64,000 nucleotides of DNA from Mycolicibacter engbaekii. GTDB taxonomy: Bacteria > Actinomycetota > Actinomycetes > Mycobacteriales > Mycobacteriaceae. Position numbers and translations under genes: made by a program. The stretch lies in contig NZ_LQOT01000060.1 in the NCBI RefSeq assembly GCF_002101585.1, positions 143,183 to 207,182 on the forward strand, given 5' to 3'. Below, one piece after another: positions 33,916 through 43,235 of this stretch. The notes below the pieces were generated by a model that saw nothing but the letters and a program-made list of their open reading frames with translations, ran no database searches and was not told where the DNA came from. Position 1 is the first letter of the stretch. Each line of letters starts with the position of its first letter.

Positions 33916-36900
33916 CCGAGACCGCATCCGCGCGCAGCGCTGCGCCCGCTGCGGCGATCGAGGACGTGCTGGCACTCTCCCCGCTGCAGCAGGGGCTGTT
34001 CTCGCTGGCGAAGCTGGTCACCGATGACGGTGGGGAGCGCGACGGCGTCGACGTCTACACCGTGCAGTTCGTCATCGACATTGTCGGTGCCGTCGATCCC
34101 GGGCTGTTGCGCCGCAGCGCCGAGGCGATGCTGGCCCGGCATGCGAACCTGCGAGCGTCATTCTGGGACGTCGACCTGCCGCACCCGGTGCAGATCATAC
34201 CGGCGAAGGTGGTCCTTCCCTGGCGCGAGATCGAAGCCTCCACAAGTGAATTCGATGAAATTGCCCGCATCGAACGCACCACGAACTTTGACTTGGGTCG
34301 CGGACCGCTGCTGCGCTTCGTACTGGTCCAGTCGGCCCCCAAGCAGTACCGGCTGATTCTCACCGTGCACCACCTGCTGATCGACGGGTGGTCGATGGCG
34401 GTGTTCTTCGACGAAATGGTGGCGATCTACCGCGCCGGCGGCGTCGACCCGCTGCCCGCCCCGCGGCCCTACCGCGACTACATCGGCTGGCTGACCCGAC
34501 AAGACAGCGCCGCAGCCACACAGCGGTGGCGTGAGTACCTGGATCCGGTGAGCGCCCCGACCATGCTGGCCGGCGGCAACCGAGCCGCCGTGGGCAGTGC
34601 CATCCCGCAGACCTCCGAGATTGCGCTGGACACCGACGCCACCGCGCGTCTGACCGAGTGGGCCCGCCGGCACGGTCTGACGCTCAACACCGTGCTGCAG
34701 TTCGCCTGGGCGGTGCTGCTCGGCCGGCTCACCGACCGGACCGACACGGTGTTCGGTGCGGTGGTGTCGGGCCGCCCGCAACAGCTCACCGGCGTCGAAA
34801 CCATGGTCGGGCTGTTCATCAACACCGTCCCGGTGGCCGCGTCGACACCGCCGCGCGCCGAGGTGGTCGCCACCTGCCAAGCGCTGCAACGCGATGCCGC
34901 TGCGATGCGCGACCTGGGGTACCTGAGCCTGTCGGCGGTGCAGCGGGCCAGCGGCAACGCGGTGTTCGACACCCTGCTGGTATTCGAGAATGCGCCCATC
35001 GGCTCGGCCACCGCCGGGGTCACCACCGATGACGGGGTGCGTTTCATCCCGGTGACGGTGGAAAGCCTCACGCACTATCCGCTGACCCTGGTCAGCTACC
35101 CGCCCCGCGACGGCCGGCTCACCGTCCTGCTCGAGGCCATCCCAGATGCGCTGGGAGAATTGTCGGTTCCCGATCTCGGCCAGCGACTGTTGCAGGTGCT
35201 GCGCCAGCTTCCCGATCCGGCACGGTCCCGGGTCGCCGATTTGGACGTGCTGCTGCCCGGTGAGCGGGCCCGCATCAATCCGGCGCCCCAGGCAGGTTCG
35301 GCGAATCAGAGCGGGGACGACCCGGCCTTGTCGGTGCCCGCGCTGTTCGCTGCGGCAGCCGCGGCTCACCCGCACGCGCCGGCGCTCACCGGCGAGGACC
35401 GCAGCCTGACCTACGCCGAATTGGCGGTCGAATCCGCCGGATTGGCGCGGGCGCTCGCCGGGCGGGGGATCGGTCCCGAAGACCGGGTCGCGATAGCGTT
35501 GCCGCGCTCGCTGGACTCGGTGATCGCGATTCTGGCGGTGCTGCAGGCCGGGGCTGGCTACGTGCCTATCGATATCGACCTGCCCAATGCGCGCATCGAA
35601 TCGATTCTGCGCCAAGCTGAGCCGAAGCTGACGCTGACCGGCGAACTACTGGCCGAACTGCGCTCCGACGATGCGGTGCAGATCCCGACGCCGGAAGCGA
35701 TCCACCCGGACTCGGCCGCCTATGTGATCTTCACCTCCGGTTCCACCGGCGAACCCAAGGGGGTCATCGGCACGCACCGTGCGCTGGCGTCGTACTTCGC
35801 CGATCATCAGCAGCGCATGTACGCACCTGCAATCGCGCGGCTGGGAAGGCCACTGCGAGTCGCGCATGCCTGGTCACTGAGCTTCGATGCGAGCTGGCAA
35901 CCGCTGGTCGGGCTGCTGGGCGGCCAGAGTGTGCACCTGTTTTCCGCCGAGGAGATGCGTGATGCCGAGGCGATCATCAATGGCATTCGCCGGCACCGCC
36001 TGGACATGATCGATACCTCGCCGTCGATGTTCACCCAACTCTTCGATGCCGGCCTGCTGGATGCCGGCTCCGAGCACCGGCTCACCGTGCTGGCGCTTGG
36101 TGGGGAGGCGATCGCCCCGCATACGTGGGCGCGACTGCGCGCGGCCCCCGCGACGGCCGTCCATAACTGCTACGGGCCTACCGAGACCACGGTGGAGGCC
36201 GTCGTCGCCGACGTTGCCGACGCTGATGTCCCAGTCATCGGAGAAGCAGTGCGGGGCATGATCGCCCGCGTGCTGGACTCCTCTCTGCGCGAAGTGCCCG
36301 ACGGCGTTGCTGGCGAGCTATACCTGGCAGGCGCTCAGGTCACGCGCGGTTACTTGGGCCGTTCCGGGGAGACCGCCGCCCGCTACGTCGCGGATCCGTT
36401 TCTCGCAGGCGGCCGGATGTATCGCACTGGGGACCTGGTTCGGCGCCGTGCCGACGGGCAGCTCAGTTTCCTGGGGCGTCGCGACGACCAGGTCAAGGTG
36501 CGCGGATTTCGAGTGGAGATCGCTGAGATCGAAGCCGCACTGTCGGCGCTCCCAGGCGTAGCGGCGGCGGCGGTTCTGCCCCTGCGAAGTGACAGTGGTA
36601 CTCGGCTGGTCGGCTTCGTTGCGGGCCCAGCCGGCGCGGACCTGTCTCGGGTAAGGGCCGACGTCGGTGCCCGCCTACCGGTCTATATGTTGCCATCAAG
36701 GCTTATCGCGGTAGCCGCTATGCCGTTGACGGCCAACGGAAAACTAGATGTTGAGGCGTTACTCGCTCGGGCCGGCGACGTCGCGTCCGACGACGCAGGT
36801 CGGGCGCCGGGCACCGACACTGAACGGATGTTGGCGGCTGCGCTGGCCGAGCTGTTCGACGGCGCCGCGCCCGGCGTCACCCAGGACCTGTTCGAGCTGG

Positions 36901-38423
36901 GTATGGACAGCATTGTGGCGATTTCCCTGGCGAACAAGCTGCGCGGGTTAGCGGTGACACCGCGCATGGTTCTGGCAAACCCCACTATTGAATTACTCTC
37001 TGCCGCAATTGATCTTGCAGAGGAAACACCCGGATTGCCCGTAACCGAGGGTGCAGAGCGGTTCGGCGAGGTGGTGCCGGTGCCGATCGTCTCGTGGCTC
37101 TACGAATACGGTAACTTTCGCCGACTGGCCCAGACGATGTTGATCAGGTTGCCGCCGGGCATCGAAGAGGCGCAACTGAAATCGACGCTGCAGGCGGTAG
37201 TGGACCGGCACGATATGCTGCGATCCCGTCTGGATTTCGTCGACGGGGACTACCGGCTAGTCACCAGACCGCCGGGTGCGGTGGCCGTGGTCGACGTGCT
37301 GACTCGGGTGAGCGGGCGGGCGGCCGACGCCTTAGCCGTCCATGCCCGTGAGGTGGTGGACGGTATTGACCCGTTTGCCGGGGCCATGATCCGGGCGCTG
37401 TGGTGTGACTCTGAAGCGGAGGGTCGTCTGCTGCTCGTGGTGCACCACCTGGCTACCGATGTGGTTTCCTGGTATGTGCTGCTGTCGGGGTTGGCTGCGG
37501 CATGGGCGCAAGTCGGCGCTTCCGAACCGCCCTGTTTGCCTGGGGAGTACAACACGTACCGGCAGTGGACGCAGGCATTGAAGCAGCGCGCGGCGAGCGC
37601 GGAGGTGACTGCGCAACGCGACTACTGGCTGGAGCAGTTGCGCGGGGCCGAACTCCCGCTGGGTGCTCGGTTGCCTGATCCGCGTCGCGATACCTGGGCC
37701 TCACTGCGAACCACAGAGGCGTTGAGTGAGGTGCGCGACACGACGGTGATGCTGGACAAGGTGGCCGCAGCCGGTGTCGGGGTCCGCGAATTCCTGCTGA
37801 CTGCGCTGACGATGACGCTGACGGCGTGGCGGGTCCAGCGCGGTGAACCGACCGAGAACGGGATTCTGGTGGCCCTAGAGGGCCATGGACGCGAAGATGC
37901 TCTGCTGCCGGGGTTGGACTCCTCGGCCACGGTGGGGTGGTTCACCAACGTGTTCCCGGTGAGGCTCGGCGGAGCGGCGCCGGTGGACATTGCGGCGGCG
38001 CGCAACGAGCCGGCCGCCGCGCGTGCCCTGCTGCGCGCGGTGGTGGAGCACCTCGCCACGGTGCCCGGCAACGGGCTGGATTACGGGTTGCTGCGTTACC
38101 AGCGCCGCGATCCCGAACTGGTCGCCGCGCCGCACCCACAGGTGGAGTTCAACTACGTCGGACGGCTCGACCTGACTCCGCATGCGGCGCCATGGACACT
38201 GTGCTCAGATCCGGAATTGAACGCGCTGCTGCCGCTGGTGTCCGAACCCGATCTCCCGCTGCGCTATACGTTCGATGTGATCGCTGCGGTGCACATTGGC
38301 GCGGCTGGTCCGCAGCTGCGGACCACCTGGTGCTGGAGTGAGCAGCTGACCACCGCGTCGGAAGCCGCTGATCTGGCGGCGCTGTGGTGTGACGCGGTAA
38401 CGGCACTCGGGGAGGCTCTGTGA
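33912..38423 (+). CDS. mbtF: Nonribosomal peptide synthetase MbtF (C-A-PCP-E-like)
   Basis: This 1,503-residue NRPS adds the terminal lysine that becomes the cyclic hydroxamate. Order: condensation domain with H153-H154-x-x-x-D158 (HHLLIDGWS); adenylation domain with FTSGSTGEPKG (from F607) and intact FDAS; carrier S1000 (GMDSIVAIS). The C-terminal epimerase-type condensation domain has H1178-H1179-x-x-x-D1183 (HHLATDVVSW), GHGRE, VGWFT and FNYVGRLD. There is no thioesterase, so the last domain is the candidate for release and ring closure. GTG 33912 gives the GTGA overlap used throughout the operon; ATG 33897 would add five residues. Confidence 0.92.
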   Translation: MTETASARSAAPAAAIEDVLALSPLQQGLFSLAKLVTDDGGERDGVDVYTVQFVIDIVGAVDPGLLRRSAEAMLARHANLRASFWDVDLPHPVQIIPAKVVLPWREIEASTSEFDEIARIERTTNFDLGRGPLLRFVLVQSAPKQYRLILTVHHLLIDGWSMAVFFDEMVAIYRAGGVDPLPAPRPYRDYIGWLTRQDSAAATQRWREYLDPVSAPTMLAGGNRAAVGSAIPQTSEIALDTDATARLTEWARRHGLTLNTVLQFAWAVLLGRLTDRTDTVFGAVVSGRPQQLTGVETMVGLFINTVPVAASTPPRAEVVATCQALQRDAAAMRDLGYLSLSAVQRASGNAVFDTLLVFENAPIGSATAGVTTDDGVRFIPVTVESLTHYPLTLVSYPPRDGRLTVLLEAIPDALGELSVPDLGQRLLQVLRQLPDPARSRVADLDVLLPGERARINPAPQAGSANQSGDDPALSVPALFAAAAAAHPHAPALTGEDRSLTYAELAVESAGLARALAGRGIGPEDRVAIALPRSLDSVIAILAVLQAGAGYVPIDIDLPNARIESILRQAEPKLTLTGELLAELRSDDAVQIPTPEAIHPDSAAYVIFTSGSTGEPKGVIGTHRALASYFADHQQRMYAPAIARLGRPLRVAHAWSLSFDASWQPLVGLLGGQSVHLFSAEEMRDAEAIINGIRRHRLDMIDTSPSMFTQLFDAGLLDAGSEHRLTVLALGGEAIAPHTWARLRAAPATAVHNCYGPTETTVEAVVADVADADVPVIGEAVRGMIARVLDSSLREVPDGVAGELYLAGAQVTRGYLGRSGETAARYVADPFLAGGRMYRTGDLVRRRADGQLSFLGRRDDQVKVRGFRVEIAEIEAALSALPGVAAAAVLPLRSDSGTRLVGFVAGPAGADLSRVRADVGARLPVYMLPSRLIAVAAMPLTANGKLDVEALLARAGDVASDDAGRAPGTDTERMLAAALAELFDGAAPGVTQDLFELGMDSIVAISLANKLRGLAVTPRMVLANPTIELLSAAIDLAEETPGLPVTEGAERFGEVVPVPIVSWLYEYGNFRRLAQTMLIRLPPGIEEAQLKSTLQAVVDRHDMLRSRLDFVDGDYRLVTRPPGAVAVVDVLTRVSGRAADALAVHAREVVDGIDPFAGAMIRALWCDSEAEGRLLLVVHHLATDVVSWYVLLSGLAAAWAQVGASEPPCLPGEYNTYRQWTQALKQRAASAEVTAQRDYWLEQLRGAELPLGARLPDPRRDTWASLRTTEALSEVRDTTVMLDKVAAAGVGVREFLLTALTMTLTAWRVQRGEPTENGILVALEGHGREDALLPGLDSSATVGWFTNVFPVRLGGAAPVDIAAARNEPAAARALLRAVVEHLATVPGNGLDYGLLRYQRRDPELVAAPHPQVEFNYVGRLDLTPHAAPWTLCSDPELNALLPLVSEPDLPLRYTFDVIAAVHIGAAGPQLRTTWCWSEQLTTASEAADLAALWCDAVTALGEAL

Positions 38424-39700
38424 GCACACTTGCGGTGGTGGGCGCCGGGGCCAAGGCCGTCGCGGTGGCCGCGAAGGCCGCCGTGCTGCGCGAGATGGGC
38501 GTTGCCGCACCGGACGTGGTCGCCGTCGAACGCACCGAGGTCGCCGCGAACTGGCGAGCCTCCGGGGGCTGGACCGACGGCGCGCACCGGCTGGGCACCA
38601 GTCCGGAGAAGGACGTCGGCTTCCCGTACCGCTCCGCCCTGGTGGCCGGCCGCAACGCCGAGCTCGACGAGCGAATGACTCGTTATGGCTGGCAGTCCTA
38701 TCTGATCGCCACCGGTCAGTTCGCCGAGTGGGTCGACCGCGGCCGGCCGGCGCCCACGCACCTGCGGTGGAGCCAGTACCTGCGCTGGGTGGCCGACGCG
38801 GTGGCACTCAGCGTGATTCCCGGTGAGGTGGAGCGGCTGGGGGTGAGTGGCGCCGGTTGGGTGCTGCGCACCCGGGAGACCACGGTCGCCGCGGACGCGG
38901 TGATGATCACCGGGCCGGGCCAGGCCGAGAAGTCGATTCTGCCGGGCAACCCGCTGGTGCTCTCCATTGCGCAGTTCTGGCACCGGGCCGCAGCCGACCG
39001 GATCAGCGCGGAGCGTGTCGCCGTGATCGGGGGCGGCGAGACCGCCGCGTCGATGCTCAATGAGTTGTTCCGCCATCGCGTTTCGACGATCACGGTGATC
39101 TCCCCACAGGTGACCCTGTTCACCCGGGGCGAGAGCTTCTTCGAGAACACGCTGTTCTCCGATCCCGTGGACTGGGCTGCTCTGACCCTGGCTGAGCGTC
39201 GAGATGCGCTGGCCCGCACCGATCGTGGGGTGTTCTCGGCCCGGGTACAGGATGCGCTGTTGGCCGACGACCGGATCCGCCACCTGCGGGGCCGGGTGGC
39301 GCACGCCGTGGCTCGCGACGGCCGAATCCGGTTGACCCTGAGCACCAACCGCGCCGGTGAGAACTTCGAAACCGTGCACGGCTTTGACCTGGTCATCGAT
39401 GGTTCCGGTGCCGACCCTCTGTGGTTCGTGTCGCTGTTCGGCCAGGACACGCTGGACCTGCTCGAGTTGGGCCTGGGCGGGCCGCTGTCCGGTGACCGGC
39501 TGGCCGAGGCGATCGGACATGACCTGGCCGTCGCCGACGTCGCGCCGAAACTCTTCCTGCCGAACCTGGCCGGGCTCACCCAGGGACCCGGTTTTCCCAA
39601 CCTGAGCTGCTTGGGCCTGCTGTCCGACCGGGTGCTGGGCGCCCACCTTTCTGCTACGCCACCGATACCGAGGAGATCCGATGAGCACCAATCCCTTTGA
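38420..39700 (+). CDS. mbtG: Lysine N6-hydroxylase MbtG
   Basis: This 426-residue flavin N-monooxygenase hydroxylates lysine side chains to form the hydroxamate ligands. The N-terminal FAD motif is degenerate (VVGAGAKAVAVAAKA) as in MbtG, and the NADPH motif is VIGGGETAASML. The DGAHRLGTSPEKDVGFPY segment matches the substrate/FAD contact region of siderophore N-hydroxylases. It starts at GTG 38420 with a GTGA overlap with mbtF and ends 20 bases inside mbtH. Confidence 0.92.
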   Translation: MSTLAVVGAGAKAVAVAAKAAVLREMGVAAPDVVAVERTEVAANWRASGGWTDGAHRLGTSPEKDVGFPYRSALVAGRNAELDERMTRYGWQSYLIATGQFAEWVDRGRPAPTHLRWSQYLRWVADAVALSVIPGEVERLGVSGAGWVLRTRETTVAADAVMITGPGQAEKSILPGNPLVLSIAQFWHRAAADRISAERVAVIGGGETAASMLNELFRHRVSTITVISPQVTLFTRGESFFENTLFSDPVDWAALTLAERRDALARTDRGVFSARVQDALLADDRIRHLRGRVAHAVARDGRIRLTLSTNRAGENFETVHGFDLVIDGSGADPLWFVSLFGQDTLDLLELGLGGPLSGDRLAEAIGHDLAVADVAPKLFLPNLAGLTQGPGFPNLSCLGLLSDRVLGAHLSATPPIPRRSDEHQSL

Positions 39701-39911
39701 CGACGAGAACGGCAGCTTCTACGTGCTGGTCAACGACGAGGAGCAGTACAGTCTCTGGCCGACGTTCGCCGATGTTCCCGCCGGGTGGCGAGTGGTCTAC
39801 GGAGCTGAACACGGCGCCGATCGGGCGGCCTGTTTGGAGTATGTCGAGCAGCACTGGAACGACCTGCGGCCCAAGAGTCTTCGTGAGGCCATGGCGGCCG
39901 AGCGCGGGTAG
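39681..39911 (+). CDS. mbtH: MbtH-type NRPS chaperone
   Basis: This 76-residue founding-family MbtH-like protein binds and activates adenylation domains of the mycobactin NRPSs. The full signature is present: N18-x-E20-x-Q22-x-S24-x-W26-P27 and P33-x-G-W36, with a C-terminal helix (RPKSLREAM). It overlaps mbtG by 20 bases, is the last gene of the operon, and faces a convergent kinase gene 31 bp away. Confidence 0.95.
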   Translation: MSTNPFDDENGSFYVLVNDEEQYSLWPTFADVPAGWRVVYGAEHGADRAACLEYVEQHWNDLRPKSLREAMAAERG

Positions 39912-39942
39912 CCGGGCTGCATCGTTCGAAGGAGTCGGCGGG

Positions 39943-41487
39943 TCAGCGGTTGAGCCGGCCGAACATGCCCTTCTGCGACTTGTAGAGCCTGGGGAACTCG
40001 GCAAAGAGCCGGTCGTAGACCGCCTGATTGGCCGCCACCGGCTCGAATACACCGTCGAGCGGGATCAGGTCGCGCAACGCGTCGCGATCCAACTCGCCCA
40101 TCCCGATCCCGGCGAACAGTGCCGCGCCGCGCAACTGTGCGTTGAGCGGGTCGGCCACCCGCTCGCAGGTCCGACCGGTGACGTCGGCCATGATCTGGCA
40201 CCACAGATCTGAACGTGCCCCGCCGCCGACGATCCGGATCGGTCCGGCGTTGGGGGTGAACCGGTTCACGCAGTCGAGCAGCCAGCGGCTGTTGTAGGCG
40301 ACCCCTTCGAGCACTGCGCGCACCAGGTCGGCCCGGGTGGTGGCCAGCGACAGGTTATGGAATCCGCCGCGGGCGCGGCGGTCATCGACGGGGGAGTGCT
40401 CGCCTTTGAGCCAGGGCGTGAAGATCACCCCGTTCGAGCCGGCTGGTGCGCCCGCCGCCACCGCGGTCAGCGTGTCGTAGTCCAGATCGTCGAACACGGT
40501 GTCGCGCAACCACTGCAGCGCCCGGCCGGCGGTGTCTTGGTTGTTGACCAGTAGATAGGAGGTCGGGTCGAGGCCGGCAACGGTGGCCAGTTGGTGCAAC
40601 GCATCGGTCTTCTTGAACGCCATCGGGCAGCTGATCCACGATGTGGTGGAGATGGTTATGTGCAGCTCACCATGGCGCACCGCACCAGAACCCACCGCCG
40701 CGCTGTGCAGGTCCGGGATACCGGTGACCACCTGGGCCGCAGGCGATATGCCGAGTTCGGCGGCGACTGCCGGTGCCACCGGACCGATGATGGAGCCGAT
40801 CGGCACCAGCGGGGGAAGTTTCGCCGGGTCCAGACCGGTCAGTCGCACCAGAACGTCGTCGTAGTCGAGCACGTCCAGGTTGCGGTTGTTGGTGAGCCAG
40901 GTGCCCATCATCGAGGCCCGCGACGCGGCCGCGCGGCCGGTGAAACGCATGCTGAGGTAGTCGACCGGCTCCAGCAGCCAGCGGGTGGCCGCGAATACCT
41001 GTGGGTCGCCGTGCTGCAGGTACAACATGTGCCCGACCGGGTCGTCGCCGCTGGGTGAGGGCACCCCGCCATTGCGACGAAGCCAGCTGGCCAGGGCCCG
41101 TGGCCGGTAGCCGGCCAGCCAGCCCCCGAATGCCTTGCGGCTGTAGGGCGCACCTCGAGTGTCCATCCACATGACGCACGGGCCCACCGGATGTCCGTCG
41201 GCGTCGACGGGAACGGTGCTGGCCCACTGTCCGGTGATCGACACGCCGGCCACCTGTTCGCCGCGCACGCCGCTCTCGGTCAGGCCGCGTCTGGTGGCTT
41301 CGCGGACGATCTCCCACCACAGACCGGCGTCCTGAATGGCGGTTCCGTTCGGCCCATACTCGGTCGAGACCGAGATGAGGTCCGACCACAGCACGGTGCC
41401 GTCCAACGACACGAAACCGACCTTGGGTCCCCCAGTGCCGAGGTCGACGGCCAGAACGACGCGCTCTACACGCTCCGCTCCGCTCAT
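39943..41487 (-). CDS. FGGY-family carbohydrate kinase (xylulokinase-like)
   Basis: This 514-residue sugar kinase phosphorylates a pentose or polyol with ATP. It begins VVLAVDLGTGGPKVGF (ASKHA phosphate-1 motif), has SITGQWASTVPVD as substrate-site region and the C-terminal FGGY signature region GGGARSDLWCQIMADVTG. Its ATG overlaps the stop of the PLP-decarboxylase gene by four bases (ATGA), so the two are a translationally coupled pair. The pairing with a phospho-substrate lyase-like enzyme suggests kinase then C-C or C-N cleavage, which is inference. It is not part of known mycobactin biosynthesis. Confidence 0.85.
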   Translation of the reverse strand: MSGAERVERVVLAVDLGTGGPKVGFVSLDGTVLWSDLISVSTEYGPNGTAIQDAGLWWEIVREATRRGLTESGVRGEQVAGVSITGQWASTVPVDADGHPVGPCVMWMDTRGAPYSRKAFGGWLAGYRPRALASWLRRNGGVPSPSGDDPVGHMLYLQHGDPQVFAATRWLLEPVDYLSMRFTGRAAASRASMMGTWLTNNRNLDVLDYDDVLVRLTGLDPAKLPPLVPIGSIIGPVAPAVAAELGISPAAQVVTGIPDLHSAAVGSGAVRHGELHITISTTSWISCPMAFKKTDALHQLATVAGLDPTSYLLVNNQDTAGRALQWLRDTVFDDLDYDTLTAVAAGAPAGSNGVIFTPWLKGEHSPVDDRRARGGFHNLSLATTRADLVRAVLEGVAYNSRWLLDCVNRFTPNAGPIRIVGGGARSDLWCQIMADVTGRTCERVADPLNAQLRGAALFAGIGMGELDRDALRDLIPLDGVFEPVAANQAVYDRLFAEFPRLYKSQKGMFGRLNR

Positions 41488-42878
41488 AGGGGCGGCAGGG
41501 ACTGCTGGGTGTCGAGGATCTGTTCCATAAGACTTTCGATGAACTGAGCCGCCTCATCGGTCATCCCGCCGGGGACACCGCCGTAGACCGCGGCGCTGAT
41601 CGGTGACTCACCGGCGGCGGTCTTCTTCTTGGCGTACTCGATCGCCTCGTCGAGGTCGGCGGCGAAGGCTTCGACCACACCGGGTTGGGTCTGCGGCCGG
41701 GTCACCGCCATGTGGATGGCGTTGGGGTACTGCTGGCCGTTGAACCGCCAGCCTTTGGGCTTCATGGCATCGGCGACGTGGTAGATGTCGAATTCGTCGG
41801 ACCGGAAGCTGAAGCAGAATGTGGGCGAACCGATGATCGTCAGCTCGGGGTGGCTGCGGACCGCATCCTGCATCGCCGAGGCGGTCTCCAGGATCGCCTT
41901 GGCGTAGCGCAGGTATCCCTCGCGGCCAAGCTGCACCATCGACGCCCATGCGGCAGCGATGAGTCCGCCCGAGCGCGATCCTTCGATGCCGGGGGACATG
42001 TACTTGCCGCCGGTCCAGTCCGGCAGGTAGAAGTACTGGGCGTTGCGGTACGCCTTGTCGCGGAACAGCAGCGTGGAGGCGCCCTTCAGGGCGTAGCCGT
42101 ACTTGTGGTTGTCGGCGGAGATGCTGGTGACGCCGGGCACGCGGAAGTCGAAAATTGGTACGTCATAACCTAACTCGTTCGCGAAGGGCAGGACGAAACC
42201 GCCCAGGCAGGCGTCGACGTGCAGCCCCACCCCGCGCTCTGCGGCCACCTGTCCCAGCTCCGGGATCGGGTCGACGGTGCCGTAGCCGTAGTTGCACGCC
42301 GAGCCCATGATCGCGATGGTGTTCTCGTCGATGTTGTTGGCCACCCAGTCGACATCGGCCTGGGCGGTCTTCGGATCGATGGGAGCCTTGCGCAGTTCGA
42401 TGCCGAACAGGTGGCAGCCCTTGTCGAACGCCGGGTGACCGGTTTCGGGTTTGATGAAGTTCGGCCGGGTGATGCCCCGGTGCTTGGCGGCGTGTTCCCG
42501 GTAGGCCAGCAGCGCGTGGATGATGCTGCCGGTGCCGCCGGTGGTGACCATGCCGACCGGCTCGCCGTCGGTGACGGCCTCGGCGTGCATCAGATCCAGT
42601 GCCATGGCGATCACTTCGCCCTCGAACTTGGTCGCCGACGGGCAGATGTCGCGCTGCAGCACGTTGACATGGGCGAACAGTCCGAACGCCTCATCGAGGA
42701 AGCGGTAGTGCTCGTGGTCGCCGCAGTACATGGTTCCGGACACCTTGCCGGTCTCCCAGGTGGGATCCTCGGCCTGCGCCATCTCACGCAGCTCCGCCAG
42801 CACTTCCTCACGCGGTCTGCCCTGCTCGGGCAGCGTGCGGTTGACGGTGAAGCGGTCCGTGTAGGGGAAGTCGGACAT
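41484..42878 (-). CDS. PLP-dependent group II decarboxylase / sphingosine-phosphate-lyase-like enzyme
   Basis: This 464-residue fold-type I enzyme forms a PLP internal aldimine at K259 (SADNHKYGYALKG). It has phosphate contacts TTGGTGS (112-118), H148 (ETGHPAF) and D222 (HVDACLGG). The pattern is that of glutamate/tyrosine decarboxylases and especially sphingosine-1-phosphate lyase-like proteins. ATG 42878 begins MSDFPYTDRF, with GGAGGA about 12 bases upstream; GTG 42920 would add 14 residues. Substrate is unknown; the coupled FGGY kinase may make a phosphorylated one. Confidence 0.8.
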   Translation of the reverse strand: MSDFPYTDRFTVNRTLPEQGRPREEVLAELREMAQAEDPTWETGKVSGTMYCGDHEHYRFLDEAFGLFAHVNVLQRDICPSATKFEGEVIAMALDLMHAEAVTDGEPVGMVTTGGTGSIIHALLAYREHAAKHRGITRPNFIKPETGHPAFDKGCHLFGIELRKAPIDPKTAQADVDWVANNIDENTIAIMGSACNYGYGTVDPIPELGQVAAERGVGLHVDACLGGFVLPFANELGYDVPIFDFRVPGVTSISADNHKYGYALKGASTLLFRDKAYRNAQYFYLPDWTGGKYMSPGIEGSRSGGLIAAAWASMVQLGREGYLRYAKAILETASAMQDAVRSHPELTIIGSPTFCFSFRSDEFDIYHVADAMKPKGWRFNGQQYPNAIHMAVTRPQTQPGVVEAFAADLDEAIEYAKKKTAAGESPISAAVYGGVPGGMTDEAAQFIESLMEQILDTQQSLPPL

Positions 42879-43235
42879 GGTGAGAGCAGATCCTCCATCT
42901 TGAAGATCCCTGATGGTCACAGACCTGAGGAATCGTCATGTCGTTGTTCGCACGCGCAATACCTGAGCTAACCATGAGCGACCGACGCGGCGTCACAGCG
43001 CATCGCGCCCCACCGTGGGTATCACCCCTGCTGACCTACCGTGGCCGGAGGTGGAATACCTGAATTCAGCGAAGGCGAGACGAGCCGTCGCCGCCCGCCG
43101 CTTGTTTCGTCGAGGTTGCCTGGGTGGGGCGAGATCGCGCGCCTGGCATCGTGCACAGCATCGAACACCGGCTGTTTGCGGCTTCACCGTAAAATCGAGG
43201 ACGGCCGTAGCTGTGCGAATCAGGAGGTGAGCTCC
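42879..43235. other. Divergent intergenic region, decarboxylase / hrcA
   Basis: This 357-bp region separates the leftward decarboxylase gene and rightward hrcA. A possible -10 (TAAAAT, 43190-43195) precedes hrcA. The near-perfect ribosome-binding site AGGAGGTGA lies at 43222-43230. No CIRCE element (GCACTC/GAGTGC dyad) and no IdeR box were seen. Confidence 0.5.

Noticed and set aside
43041..43235. N-terminal extension of hrcA
   Set aside because: The ideal AGGAGGTGA at 43222-43230 and the conserved start at 43236 exclude it.
42879..43235. CIRCE element for HrcA
   Set aside because: No GCACTC/GAGTGC inverted repeat with nine-base spacing is present in the divergent region.
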